64,000 bases of DNA from Kryptolebias marmoratus (GCF_001649575.2 NC_051448.1:13590429-13654428), one strand, 5' to 3'. Positions 28,659 through 41,496 are shown, numbered from the stretch's first letter. Numbers and translations: made by a program. The notes: generated from the letters alone by a model not told the origin.

Positions 28659-29236
28659 GGCTTATTATCCTTCAGTCAGCGGAGCCTCATGCTGAGAAAG
28701 TTAATGAAGTCAGAGCAGTGTATGATACGGCGCTGCTACATTTATTAACACACACAGACAGACAGGCTGGGAGAGAGAGAGGGAAACGAACAAACAAGAT
28801 GCACAAAACAAAATCCGCAGAAATTAAGAATGCTACTACTACTTTAACCTAAAAACAAACAAAAAAAAACCCTCTCTGCTTCATTCCGCGTCGTCTCGGC
28901 TCCTGTCACACCCGAGCACGCAGATCTCTGCTCGGCTGAGTTCCGAGTGCCCCCAACGCGAGACCAGATGGCAGTTCTACAGCCACGCAGGAAACACAAA
29001 GAAACGCACACCTGAGTCTGAACATACAGACATAAAACACAACAATCGGGCGTTACCTTTAATTATGAGGCACCGAATGTGAGGTTCGAAACGTAGACGA
29101 CGGTGTATGAATGAGTGCGGCGACATATGTGCATCCACCCGTGTGTGTGTGTGTGTGTTTCCATGTCAAGGGAGGTCTGTTGTGTTTGCACTTGACAGCA
29201 CCTGCTGTTATTGGACACACTGGGCCCAGCTGGCAC

Positions 29237-29239
<3 letters not shown>

Positions 29240-29315
<76 letters not shown>
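29240..29315. repeat. (GT)38 microsatellite
   Basis: Perfect run of about 75 bp, the longest in the window. It produces an open frame encoding Cys-Val repeats that is not a gene. Confidence 0.97.
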
Positions 29316-29316
<1 letters not shown>

Positions 29317-30090
29317 CAGAGAGAGAAGAAGAATGAAAGATGTTGCTCCTCTTTGTGTTTCCCCCTTTACGTGGGGGCGCTCTGTCTCTTTGTTTCTTTG
29401 TGTGTTTGCTTCATTGTGTTACGTGGAAGTGTGCCCTCCCATTGACAATTATTTAGTGCCGCAACTGTGCGCCTCCTTTTCACGAGGGTGCACGCACACC
29501 CATAAAGAGGCCATTACGCCAAGTCAGAGGCCTCCCAGCCCATTACCGAGGCCCCCGGGGGTGCCCACCCCCACCCCACCCCTTCTTTCATTATCGATAA
29601 TATAAACAGTCCTCTCTCCAGCTGGGACAGCGCACACTTCGTCACACACACTCGCGGACCACACGAACACAAAGTTTTTCATAACAGGGAGAGAGAGCAC
29701 GTTAGGCCGAACCAACCCTCGGCTGGTGCGGATTGCTCCGAACCGGGTCAGCGTAGGAACCGACAGGAGCGACATTCAAACCAACCGCCATCTGTCCCCT
29801 TCGCGGCGCCGCACTTGTCTTTTCGTATGAAATTCTCATTACACGGCTCGGCTGCAAAACAACCGACATCAGCTGCCTCGCTTCTTTGGAGCCGAGTCTC
29901 CTAGTTCACAAAAGACAAAGTGATCACCCTCCATGGCCCCCGCCCCAACCAAACCAAACCAAACAGCACGAGAAGCCTTGGCTGAAGTGTGAAATTGTCC
30001 TCAGTAACTTTCGGGGTAGAGATGTGCAAAGAGATTTGAATGGGCCATAGCCTCCAGCAGCGGATACGTTAGCAGATGTATCAGTTTTGT

Positions 30091-30106
30091 GATATATATA
30101 TATATA
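30091..30106. repeat. (AT)n microsatellite
   Basis: Short perfect AT run. Confidence 0.9.
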
Positions 30107-31343
30107 TGTAGCTGATGAAAGATTCTGCAGCGTACAGGTGGAGCTTTGAGCTGCCGAGAGCCCAGGTCCTGTGGGATCTGCTGCGACACGCTTTGAAGCT
30201 GCAGAGAGAGCTGTTCATTTCGGCGCTGCTGCTCAGGGGAATGGCCGTGCTCGCGTTCAGCCTATTCACAAACTGCAAAGTCAACAATGGACATTGCTTG
30301 TTAGTACCAAAAAGAAGAAGAAGAAAAAAAAAAAGAAAACAAAAAAAGTATTGGTTGGGAAAAAAAAAGTTTCCAGAGACTTCCTGTGAATATTTTAAGG
30401 AAGGGCAGCGTTCAGGATGCAAATGTCGCTGTAACTGGAGTGTGGTTGACAAAACTTAGAAAACAACTTGATATGCAGCCTTCTGTCAGCCTGTTGAAAG
30501 ACGCCAGCACAAAACCCCCTCAGGAGCCGAAAGTGTTTATTCCACCTACTGTTTTGTTGGCTTAAACTGATGCTCCTCTTTGCTTCAGTTACTCAAAGGT
30601 GCCACTCTACTTAGAGCTGGAATAGGGCTGTAGAGCGTCGCAATCACACGGCCATTGCTCTACAATATGACCAATATGGCTCTGTGTTGCCATAACGCCT
30701 AAATAAACCCAACAACTTTGACTTGCATTTAAAAAAAAAAAAGATGCAAACTGATCCTGTTGCCAAACGGTTTGGAGTAGGAACTAATTTGCTGGTTGCA
30801 AACATTCTAAATTAGAAAGTTTTGGGATGTTTTAATGGCCACAGCGGCAATTTCTTCACCGGCACAGAGTGTTTTTTTTTTACCCAAGCAGGAACGGGGA
30901 GGTAAACTGATTAGTTTCCCACGAAATACAGAGACAACTGTCATCTGCACATTTACCCAGCTGTTGCTGAATAACAGAATTTATGAGCTGGCCGCACACA
31001 ATAGTGAAACGAGCTGTGGAGGGAACACACACGCTCTCTCCGTGCTGCAGTTTTACTTCAGGCTCCTGTCAACATGTTCATAATTTAGAGCTGAGGAGAT
31101 GTAAGAGAACATAGATTTAGGCATCTGTGGGTAAAGTTTGTTTTGGACCGTTTTTTTGAGCTGTAAGGTAAAGTTAAAAAACTGCACCCTGTTGCATTTA
31201 AACAATTACAGAAGCATGTATTCAAGTGAACAACAAATTAAAGTCATCTTTTGAGAATTCATTAAAAAGGAAATGTGCAACAAGGATGTTTTTATTTACT
31301 GGCACTAAGGGATGTGAACCGAGGAGTAGGCAACTGGTAAATA

Positions 31344-32337
31344 CAACCCCTGGCAAGGGTTTTGGAATGACCCCTCTCTTGGAGAATGTTCTTACATTTG
31401 TTTAACTTTGTGTAAAATGAATAAATCACACAAAATGTCACAAAACAGTCTTTTTTTAAATCCCAACCTTCTGGCATTAAGAAACAATAAAAGAAAAAGG
31501 AAATATAATTGCTGTAGTCAGTCACAATTTCTTTTTTTAAATCAAGTAAATAAAGTATAGAATCATGATAAAACCAGCTTGATTTCTCTGGGCATGGACC
31601 TAACTAACGACAAACAGTGCTCTTCATCAGTCTGGCTCCAACTGTCTCGTATTGCTGTTGTCACAGAAGCTTTGCAGGTTGGGCTCTTGTCATTGACCAT
31701 TTTCATCAATTTCCACCAGTGAGTTTCATTTGGATTGGGATCATTTGCGGGCCCATGTCGTTGACATTCTCTGTCTTTCTTGAAGGAAAGATGCATTATC
31801 ACCTCGAAAAATGAAGTCATCATCATCAACTTTCAATGTAGACTTTGGTGATTATCGAAGATGTGATGACTGCCATCTTCCCCGTGCCTTTACCTGACAA
31901 GACACTTTTTCTCCAGTCCACGGTTGCTTTTCTTTAGCACGTTGTCAGCATGTTCTTTTCCTGTTTGGATGGTAACGATGGTCTTTGTTTGGCTTTTCTG
32001 TCTGTAAACCCCATTTCTTCTAGGTTATTTCTTACACTTCGGTCACAGACATTGACTCCAGTTTCCACTCACTTCTTTAGTTGTGCATTTTCTGTTTTCA
32101 GGACATTTCGCTTTAAGTCTTCCATCTGAACGCTTTGGTGTCTTCTTTGGTCCACCAGTGTGCTTCATATTTACAACCTTCCCATTTTGTTTGGACTTGT
32201 TCCAAGATTTTACCATATTTTTGATCTGAAAACAGCAACGGTGACTGACTACAACAATTATATTTCTTTCTTTTTTATCGTTGCCTAATGCCAGAAGGCT
32301 GTAATTTTGTAAAATGATAGTTTTGCCAGGGATTGGA
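31344..32337 (-). mobile_element. Decayed Tc1-like DNA transposon with long inverted repeats
   Basis: Bounded by inverted repeats beginning CCCCTGGCAA at the left (31347) and ending TTGCCAGGGATTGG at the right (32323-32336). TA lies at 31342-31343 and 32338-32339, as expected for a Tc1/mariner target. The inner arms match closely: the left arm's minus-strand GTGACTGACTACAGCAATTA (31506-31525) pairs with GTGACTGACTACAACAATTA at 32241-32260, and CTTCTGGCATTA occurs in both arms. The left arm is about 180 bp and the right about 97 bp, so the right arm has a deletion. The interior holds a broken minus-strand transposase. Long-arm structure is typical of vertebrate Tc1-like elements. Confidence 0.85.
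31578..32180 (-). pseudogene. Tc1-like transposase remnant
   Basis: Read on the minus strand, the N-terminal part gives HTGGPKKTPKRSDGRLKA and NRKCTTKEV, resembling the DNA-binding region of Tc1-like transposases. A distal part in another open frame gives NETHWWKLMKMVNDKSPTC, SWSQTDEEHCLSLVRSMP, the C-terminal catalytic-domain end of the family around the last acidic residue. Total length is about 600 bp against roughly 1 kb for an intact gene. The middle (the first two catalytic Asp motifs) is missing, and the frame is broken by stops and shifts, so the protein is dead. Confidence 0.8.
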
Positions 32338-32420
32338 TAAGTATATTTATAAAAAATCAGAATCAAAGCTTTTTTTTTGCACATACAGAAAAGCGAAATG
32401 AATAAAAGCCTGGTGTTGTA

Positions 32421-32612
32421 ATTGCCTTTGTTTGTCGGGAAAATATCTCATGAACCACTGGTTGGATTTTACTGAAACTCTTGGAAAGTAATCATTGAAT
32501 GATTACCTGATTCAAAATGGCCACAACAGCTAATTGACCTCAGCGAACACAAAAATGGCTAAAACTATGTTAATTTTTCCAGATACTGGAGTAAAATTTG
32601 GTGTGCAACATC
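32421..32612 (+). repeat. FAM-1 dispersed repeat, copy 7
   Basis: Blocks AAAATATCTCATGAACCACT, TGAAACTCTTGGAAAGTAAT, CAAAATGGCCACAACAGCTA, CACAAAAATGGCTAAAAC and CAGATACTGGAGTAAAATTT occur in consensus order. Both ends are missing. It begins about 80 bp right of the Tc1-like element. Confidence 0.75.
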
Positions 32613-33559
32613 ATCTGTTTGCCTTGGATTTTTAAGAAAATCAGATTGTAGCACCTTAGAGTGTTTCAAAGTTTGAATACATCTGTAAGTCAATGTGGTT
32701 TAACACAGTTGTCCATGAATATTTTAACTTTTCACTCCCAAAGTCATAATAATAGACTTGTGATCCCGAATATGCTTGGTTGAACTACACAAACGTTGCC
32801 AAAAAAAGAAAAATATATGAAAGCACAAAGACAACACAAATAGTTTTTATAATGATTGTGGTAAAACAATGCCAGCAGGAATTATTTTTCAATATTTGTT
32901 TGGTTTCTGGAGACCATCTCAGGACCCCCCAGCTCGGTGCTACGTAACACCATTTTAGTGTTTTTAGTGTGAAGACACTTCTCCATCTGAATGGTCAGTA
33001 GTTTGGTTGTGTTACAAACGGGGAGGAAGCATCAACCATTTTTCTGTTTGTAAGGACAATCAGTGCTGGGCATAGATACATCGAAATTTTTATAAGTTGT
33101 GATAATATTTTTTTTACTTTAAACTTCACACGACCATTTTGTATTTGAGGAATTTGAACGGAAAGTGGCTCAGTATGATGACGCTAAAAGACATTCCATT
33201 CGGGAGTGAACAGCTGCTGTGGTTTGAGAGACTTTTAGGACAAACTTAAGCTAATTCAAGAAAGAAAAGAGTTGCAACAGCTCCCCTCGAGGGAAAGTTT
33301 TTGCATTTCAACGAGAACCGTACGCGATGTGCAACATTAAAGTGTATGAACGCAACTTTCCTCAACGGTGACAACCATAGCCCTACAAGAAATCCTCTTC
33401 TGAAATCCCAGTAAAGACCTCCGAGTAGCTGAAATCTTAGCGAGCGTGTTTCCGTGTGGTGCAAATAGCACATAATCCCAAATAAGTGAAGCGCCCCCGG
33501 TGGTTCCCAGTCGAAGCATAAACGCTGTTTTAAACTGGTCAGTCGTTCGTCTAAGAACA

Positions 33560-33630
33560 GATTTAACTCCAGCCTCCTTGCTGCAAGATGACAGTGCTAA
33601 CCAGTGCACCACTTTGCTGCCCGCATCTAA
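33560..33630 (-). repeat. tRNA-like SINE fragment
   Basis: On the minus strand: GGGCAGCAAAGTGGTGCACT, GGTTAGCACTGTCATCTTGC, AGCAAGGAGGCTGGAGTTAA. Same SINE head as at 14231 but a more complete 5' part. Confidence 0.7.
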
Positions 33631-34139
33631 AAATAAATACATGAAATAAAATACGATGACGTGGGTTTGTTTTTTTGGGGTTTTTTTTACATTAAGTGAA
33701 GACTTTCTGCCTTTCTCTTTCTCACGAAAGCCCACAGCCCACAAATGTTGCTTCAGAGAGTGAGAAAAGAAGAAAAAAAAAAACACTCAGACACTTACAG
33801 AACAGATTAGCGGCTGATGAAAGGGGCAGCGCAGGCAGACAGAAAGTGCATTCAGTGAGTTTGGGAGAGATTTTGCTCTGATTATGAATGATAGAATGAT
33901 ATCAAAGAGATATTATTGCGGCAGTCAGTAAGTCTCTGTGTGACCATTATGAGACGGCGCGGAGTGATAAAAGTGTCTTTTATCTCCAACAAAAGGAGGA
34001 AAAAATAAGACGGAGAAGGACAAGGCGGACGGGACCGAGAGCTCTGATGAGAGGGCACGATGAGATCAAGAGGTGATTAGGATGTGACTGTTACTGATGA
34101 CGATGAGGCCGAATCAGCCGGGGGCAAGAAATGAATCGT

Positions 34140-34560
34140 CACTTGTTGTGCTCCTCCGTTCCAGCTTTCTCCCCTCGTCATTTCCTTCCATTCGCTCTCC
34201 TTTTCAAATCAGCCCTGCTGCTCTCCTTCATCTCCTCTCCTACATATTTAATATGTGTTCATCTGTTACCAGATCTGTTGTGTCATAAAACAGCAAATTA
34301 CCTCATCTGCCGTCCTCCCCTCCCTTTTTTTTCCCCTCCTCCATTACTGCACTGACTTACCTCTCCTTACCCATCACCTCCATTGTCTCCATCTTCAATA
34401 CTCCATCTGCAGCCTCTAGCTCCCTTTTTGCACTCCCTCCACCTGTTTGCCACCTACCTCCATTCGCTCGCCTCCCCCTTCCTCGGCATCCTACCGCCCT
34501 CCCACCCACTCCCCCCGCCCCCTTTGGCTCTTCGGCTTCCGACCGGTGGCGTGACCTCAG
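34140..34560. repeat. Long pyrimidine-rich block
   Basis: About 400 bp of the plus strand is strongly C+T rich, with runs such as CCTCCCCTCCC and TCTCCTTACCCATCACCTCC. It is purine rich in the nkain2 sense direction. Open frames over it are composition artefacts. Confidence 0.55.
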
Positions 34561-34619
34561 AAAGCCGCTGATCAAATTCTCCTCCTCGACCAATTACAAG
34601 ACGGCAGACAGAGCGGGGT

Positions 34620-34735
34620 GAGAAGGGGGGGGGGGACGCCGAAAGTGGTGGAGGGAAGAGAGGTGACAGAGAGAGAGAGAGAGAGAGAGCGAGCACCGGA
34701 GTGAAGAGGACGAAACAAGCAGAGGAAGTTTGAAA
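34620..34735. repeat. Purine-rich block with G and (GA)n tracts
   Basis: Contains a G run at 34625-34634 and (GA)n at 34669-34689, on the plus strand. It directly follows the pyrimidine block at 34140-34560, so the two have opposite strand bias. Confidence 0.6.
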
Positions 34736-35879
34736 GAGCTCAAAATTGCTTCATGAGTCACTCCTGAAGCACCAACAAACGAATAAATGAAAACATTGAA
34801 TATTTGCCCTTTTTCGCCTCCTCGGCTTCTGCACGGAAACAGCGTTTGGTCCCTGTTCCTCTTATCATAAACTTTTATCCTCCTAATAAAACTCCAGCGA
34901 TGGTAGTTTACTGTTAACTTAATTAAGGCCGCATGCCTGCACATTATCCCACTGTGTACGGCAAAAAGCAATCCCCTATTGATCTTCGGCGCACAAAGGA
35001 TCAATTCATCTCCATTGGAGGCTATTAGGGAGCATTTGTGGCTACTTAGGCTACTCTCGGAAGAAACGGCAAAGACAGCGGCGGGGAGGGAAGAAGATGG
35101 GGCGAGCGATGCAAAGAGCGAAAAGATGAAAGGGTGATATGGAAAGCAAAACTAGGCGTGTGGGGGGGGGGGAGTGCGTGAGACGGCGCAAACGCTGGTG
35201 GAGTGAAAGAGCGGGGCAACCACAAGAATGCTGATGGAGAGACACAATGGCGATCACAGGTGACAATCTCTCCATTAAATATCCAATTTCCCCCCCCATC
35301 CAGCCCCACTAACTGCCATCAGAACTGTTCAATCATATCTGTAATAGACATAATTTTTCTCGGCCCTTTATACACTTGGGCTGCACAAAAACTCCAGCTG
35401 AACGTCCCACTCAGATTAACTTCATGCTCGGCCGTATTACTTCAGGCGCCAGAGGAATACTTGTGACTCGCACAGACGATGAACTACTTGGCATCAGTTT
35501 GCAGATTCTTATACGATGTTCCTGCAGACACACAACTCTGAACGTAACAGCCCAAAGTGTAAAAACCAATAAAACAATGTCAACATGGTCTAACTTCATA
35601 GTTTTTCTGGCACTTGACTCTTTGGTTGTCATTATTACTTGTTTATGACAAGTTGACTGTTCTGCACAGTTGTGCCTTGGAAGTCTGTCTTCCTTAATTT
35701 GGTGTTAAGGCGTATCTAATGGTAATCTTATTGCGTAATATATATTTTCCCCTTATGAAAAAATACCAGAAAAACAACATATAAGAGCATTTGCACGGTG
35801 AACTGAGCGCTAATTACTACTGAAATGGTTTAAAATATTTAGATCAGCTCAGGAGGATACATGTCCTGTGAAAACTGAA

Positions 35880-36020
35880 ATGATGTTTTCTCTTTAAAAC
35901 CATTTCAACAGACATTCCAAGAACCGCAGCTCTTATTTTACTGTTTATTGTTGTTCAGCACTTTGGCTGCAGCTTGTTGTTTTTAAATGTGCTTTTTAAA
36001 TAAATTGACTTGAGTTATGA
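35880..36020 (+). repeat. LINE-type 3' tail fragment
   Basis: TTCAGCACTTTGGCTGCAGC, TTGTTGTTTTTAAATGTGC and TTTTTAAATAAATTGACTTG match the fish LINE/SINE ending of the form GCACTTTGG...TGTGCTATATAAATAAA...TTGACTTG. No coding portion is attached. Confidence 0.5.
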
Positions 36021-36051
36021 ACTTCAGAATATTTAGATAACTGATCCAAAA

Positions 36052-36053
<2 letters not shown>

Positions 36054-36082
<29 letters not shown>
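36054..36082. repeat. (AT)n microsatellite
   Basis: Perfect AT run of 29 bp shortly after the LINE tail. Confidence 0.95.
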
Positions 36083-36083
<1 letters not shown>

Positions 36084-39000
36084 CAAAAGTTGTTCTCTGC
36101 ACAACTTCTAGAAGCATGCAGTTAAATTCAGGGCTGAATGAAAACAAATTCAAAGAAATGAAAAACACTGCAGGAAGGAATTTGTTGGAACTTGTTCAAC
36201 ATTAACGTGGTTAAAAATCTTTTTTTATCATTTTTTTGAACTGAAGTGTTGGATTGCAGTGTTTAAGATTTGGTCCTTTTGTTTTATCTGATACTGATCT
36301 GAGTCATTAGGATTGAGTATTGGCCATTGCCAAGTTTCAGTCTGATGCTTACATCATTTTGCTTTGGTTTACAGCACACACATGCACATTACATAGCATA
36401 AGTACATTAAGGTTATTAAAATCAATGTCATTGTGTGCTTGACACCTCAGAAACTCTATCTTGAAGTGCTACAACATGAGTAGATGTTATTCGTCAAGCT
36501 GTTTTTTTTATTATCAGCAAGGGAAGAAATGTGCCAGGTGACGGCGAACTTTTATCAACAACCTGGGTAACGCTGTGTCGGTTATATAATGTTGGGAGTG
36601 TAGGACGTACTGTGGCTTGAACAGCTCCAAAAGGCAACTATTTTCTCCACCACAGAAATGGGTTGGTCTTCCAGAAAGTCTTCCAATTTTTTGAAAACCT
36701 TTTTGTCTCACCACTGTCCCGAGGAAAGGTGTCTCTTCTCTTTAGTTTCCTCTAAAATGTGTTGCTTAGCGGTGCCAGCTTTAAGAGTCAGCTGGGTGAA
36801 CTTGGTGCACTTAGCCGAGAGTTGAAATGCGCGATTAAATCGGCAATATTGAACGTAGCGTTGCTGCTACTGCCACGAGAAACAACCGAACTGCAAACGT
36901 TGAAAGAAGCTAATGTATTTTGTATTTTTAAAATACTTTTAACGCTGCGTTCTACAGCAGCTGTGTCACAGCATGGCTGACATAAAACCGTAGACAGTAG
37001 GTCGACAAAAGAGACGAAGAGCAGAGTGGGAGCAGCGACTCCGATATCGAACTGTTTAAAATGTCTGAAATGGGCAAAATGAAGGGTGGGCTAAGTGCCA
37101 GGAGGAAGGAGTGACCCAAGATTCCTTTTTTGTCGTTATTTCTTTGATTTTTAATTTTTTTTATTGTGATAGACCTTCCAGGCATATTTTACCATGCCAC
37201 TGTGAACTGTCATGTTTTTAAGGTGTGAAGATTTGGGTTTTTATCGTGGTACCTTTATCTGATGTTTCTGTACGATGATTGTGACAAGCCCCACGTTTGT
37301 ACTGGCTGTCCAATGGGTTTGAAATTCTGTGCCTAAAATATCTAATACCGTTAGGATTCTCTACAGTATGACTCTAAGTGACCTGGAAATTCCAGGTTTA
37401 AGGTCACTGGGTGAGCAACTCACCACGTTTTGCGAAAGGATGTTTTTACAGCTTTAACTTATTCCTTGCATGCGAGGCATCTGTAAATTCATCCTACGTC
37501 TTACGGGGCTTACAAATCCCCTAAACAGTTCCGACGCTAAAGGGCCAATAAAACCCAGACTGCTTTGCCCTTTTCTGCGAGTATACTCTCGGCCTGTTTT
37601 GTCTGCTGGAAAATGTTTTAATAATGAATAAATTAAAAGTAAAAGCACAACACCCGACAGAATTTCATGATCTTCCTTCACTTGTGAACAAAGTCCATCA
37701 GTCACTGTGAAAGCACATTACATGAGTGACGAATAGCTAATATCACAAACCCTGGCACTTGACTTGTCACAGCTCATGGATTGCTGTTCAGATTCTTCGT
37801 ATTTGGCTCATTTATTTGCACTTTTGTTGGCCTGTCATAATGTCAGTTTCCATTAGTCTGGCTGCCAAGGCAGTCGACAGATGGACAGAGAAGATGGAGG
37901 GAGTGTTAGCCAGTTAGCATCACTCTGTAAGTACCCTGACGTGCCATGTGGAACAACCAAGATGGATCAAGATGGCAGCATGTTAATGAAGATGTGCTGA
38001 AGAGCGGCGCTCGCAGGCCGTCATTACGGTCACTCATCTTCATACTGCAGCTCGAACGGCCTGCCGAGAAACATGATGAGGAACTGACTGGCCCCAAGGC
38101 AGAATCCATTTTCTCACCTAATTTGCTATAATAAGCTCAGGCACCTGAAAAAACTCCGACGGCAATTTGGATCCCACGAAGGTCTGCGTGCAGATCTTAT
38201 CTCTGCAACGTAACCACAACTACCGCTGAGGGAATTTGCTGTTTGCTTATCTTCCTTTTTTTCTTTTTTTTTGGATACGGTTTGTCATTTTTGCTCTCAG
38301 CTTGGAACGACAGAGTACCTCAGTGCAAACAGTCAGCGTCTTGCTCACTTCAAACAGGAAAAATAAAAGAAAAAAAGACACCATTGAGCCACATGTCGAG
38401 AGCCTGCCTCATCCCAGCGGTAAGGTGAAGATGTTTTAAGGTAGACAGCATGCGTTCACATATTAACTCAATGGGCTGTGCCGTGTTCGCACCATTGACT
38501 TAAGAGATGCCACTGACAGTGTTTTCATTCTGCAATGAAATCACAATAAGTCTAGTGAAAAGGTTTGTGTTCACGCTCTTATATGGGATTTTGACGATAT
38601 CATGCATGTATTGATGCTTAACTAAGTGAGAAACTATCCATTTTTTCTCCCCTTTTCACCATTTCTATTAATATTTGACACATATTCTTTAAAAGCTCCC
38701 TTTCTGTATTTATTCATATTTTTTCCTGTCTTAGTTCTTCAACGCCATGACTACCATCGATCCACCTAACGTCTTCAAAATTAGGCAGAATGATTAATAT
38801 TCCTAGGAAAGATTTCTTTATGTAAACGTGGCATTTAAATGTCAGAAACCCCGGCTAATCAGTTTGGTATTTCAGGAGATGTTCCCTCTCTGTCTCTGAC
38901 TGTCCACCCCTCTCTCTTCATTTATTTCTGCCACTGCTCTTTTGTTTTTCTGCCAGCCGGGTGGTGCTCTCCCTCTGCCTGCAAACAGCAATGAAAGGAG

Positions 39001-39382
39001 GCCTTTGTTCCTGTTACCTGTGATACTTCTACCTGGTTCGACTTGTCACCAGCACGACGAGAAGCACGCTGAGGTCAAATCCCATTTGACCCCTTTCTGT
39101 TACCACTTAGCTCTATGTTTTGCACATTCACGCCAGGCGTAGGGGTGTCCCATTTTGTTGTGATGAAGATGGGGGGCAAGGAGGTAGCTGACTCCTCACA
39201 TTGAGATTTTTCAGGGACACATCTTAAACGAACAGCCATGAGCTGCACTAGCAAAGAAGCTCACCAATAAAAGTATTTTCTCTTTCTTTTCGATGAACAC
39301 AACAACCAATACAATGTCCGGTTCTACCTATTTGTATATATTTATTGTACGCAGCCAAAAGGCAAAATGCGAGCAATAATGG

Positions 39383-39595
39383 GATGTTTGTCTGTCAAGT
39401 TAGCAACATATCTCATGAACCACAGGACAGATTTTATTGAAAACTCTTAGAAAGTCATCACTCTATGTACATCTACAAATAATGAACTTTTGGAGCCAAT
39501 CCAATCCAGGACGGCCGCCAAGGCTAATCAACCTTAGCCATGGATGATTTTTGTTCACAACTCTGGCATGAAAGGCGGTGAATGAATGTTTGGCC
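39383..39595 (+). repeat. FAM-1 dispersed repeat, copy 8 (internal deletion)
   Basis: GTTAGCAACATATCTCATGA, ACTCTTAGAAAGTCATCACT, TGAACTTTTGGAGCCAATCC and GGCTAATCAACCTTAGCC are followed directly by TTTTTGTTCACAACTCTGGC, ATGAAAGGCGG. The AAATTTGGTGTGGTAGTAGC centre is deleted. Confidence 0.7.
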
Positions 39596-41404
39596 TTAAA
39601 TTTGTTTGGTGCCATTGTCAAATATCCTGAACAAGCAACCAAAATAGCAGAAAATAGGGTTGTAGTTCTGCATTAAAAACTAGTTTAGCCATTGTGTCTA
39701 GATTGGTGTATTTCATGTAATACTTTGGTATTATTGCTGGTATTCCTGTTGTGAATTTATGTCATATACAGTATGTGACATAAATGGACCTATTTGCATT
39801 GCATCTGTTTACATAAACGATACTGGCAACAACCGATGACATAGCCACCACTTGACGGGGTATCTCATTTCGTAGTGAAATAATTTGATCACAACCCCTC
39901 ATGACTTTGAATTAAGACTTAAGGGGTATGGGTAGCACAAGCAAATAAGCCCGAATCCTGCCAATTAGCGGCGTATAGAGTAACACGAAAAAGGGTCAGT
40001 GGTACGAAGACGAAGTTGGAACGACCTCAGCCTGCGAGGATGGCATGACCTCACCCCAAACTTCAGACAGTGCGACGGTGTTATTTATAACTCGCATCTG
40101 AAAGCTGATGCAGCCACGCACAGACACAAGCACACCGGCCGGCGCACACACAGTTAGTCGCACGTTACAAAACAAGAGCCAGACAACACGGCAGCAGAGA
40201 GACACAGACACAGCTGGAGGACATTCGCTCTCTCAGACTATCAATCAGATATGATTATCCTGCCTCGAACGAGAACATGTGTGTGCCCCGGAGTGTGCGT
40301 TCACACGGCGCTGAATGCGTCGTTAGCGATAATTGCAAGTTGCAGCGCGAGCTCTTTACAGTCATTTACGATGATTGACCAACTGATTATCATTAATATT
40401 ATACACATAATTTCCATCTTTTCTAGCTTTTTTTTTCTTCCTGTTTTCATGTGGTTCCCTTAGCCTGGTCAAACTCTTTGCCCTGATCTTATCTTTGCTC
40501 TACTGTATGAAATTATTGACTTGTGAATGTGGGCCAAATCCTGTTTCACACGTTCCTTTTACTTTTCAGCCCTCCCCCTATGTTTTGTGCAACCAGACTG
40601 AGACAAACGGCATCTTGGTCCTCTTTTTGGGTTTAAAGCAAAGACAGAAGAACGGGGCTTTGTCGCCCTTAAAACCTGAGACGTTTCAGGGGCACACTGT
40701 GAAACAAAGACGTATAAGCTGTGCTTGTAACTATTTTGGCACACCATATGCGCATATTGACGTTATATCTGTCTAGTAAAGGGAATCAGTGGCAACTGAT
40801 GGCATATCGACTTCTTGAAAGAGGCATCGGCTGTCACAGTGGATCATTTTAACAGCTGCTCTTTGCAACTTTGAATTAAGGGCCAAACGGTGGGTGGAGG
40901 TCTTTGGATAGGGATCGGGGTAACACAAAGAAAATGGGATTCAGCCTTAATGTCTTTGACCAGAGCCCTCGCCCACTGCTGCAACCTTTGAGAGCTGTCT
41001 GTTCTTGTGCCTGTCTGTCAGATTGCCTTTTGTTCTGTTGTGGTCAAACCAAAGACAGGTTGGCATTACTTTAGGAAAACAAGAGTGGATTTGTTGGAAT
41101 GTCTCGATCAGCTCAGAGCTTGAGAAAAGGGAGTGGGGGGAGGGGGGGTATAAACTGAATGATCAGAGATAACAGAGAGAGAGAGAGATGTCTGCAAATA
41201 CGAAATGTTTATTTCCAAAGTATTAGTCAGATTTTTCTTTTTTGATTCGGCACTTTTGTCGGAATTATAATCAGAAGCTCATATACTGAGAGACTTGCAG
41301 TTAATAGCAGCGCTGCAGTGATTTCAAATATCTATGAGGATTTATACAATTTGTATAAATGGTTTATTCTCCTGCTTTTCCTCGTCCGGCTCTTTAATAG
41401 CACA

Positions 41405-41496
41405 GGCTTCCCTTGCTTATTGCCTTCTCCCTCCCTCTGTATCTTTTCGTCCCTCCCAGTGGCTCTCTTTTCTTCTTTTCCTCCATCACCAGCCTG

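Noticed and set aside
29111..29605. 164-residue plus-strand open frame
   Set aside because: It is open because of the GT arrays (Cys-Val repeats) and a Pro-rich low-complexity tail. No family motif.
33337..33786. 149-residue minus-strand open frame
   Set aside because: It runs across a SINE fragment and T-rich sequence. No recognisable domain or splice context.
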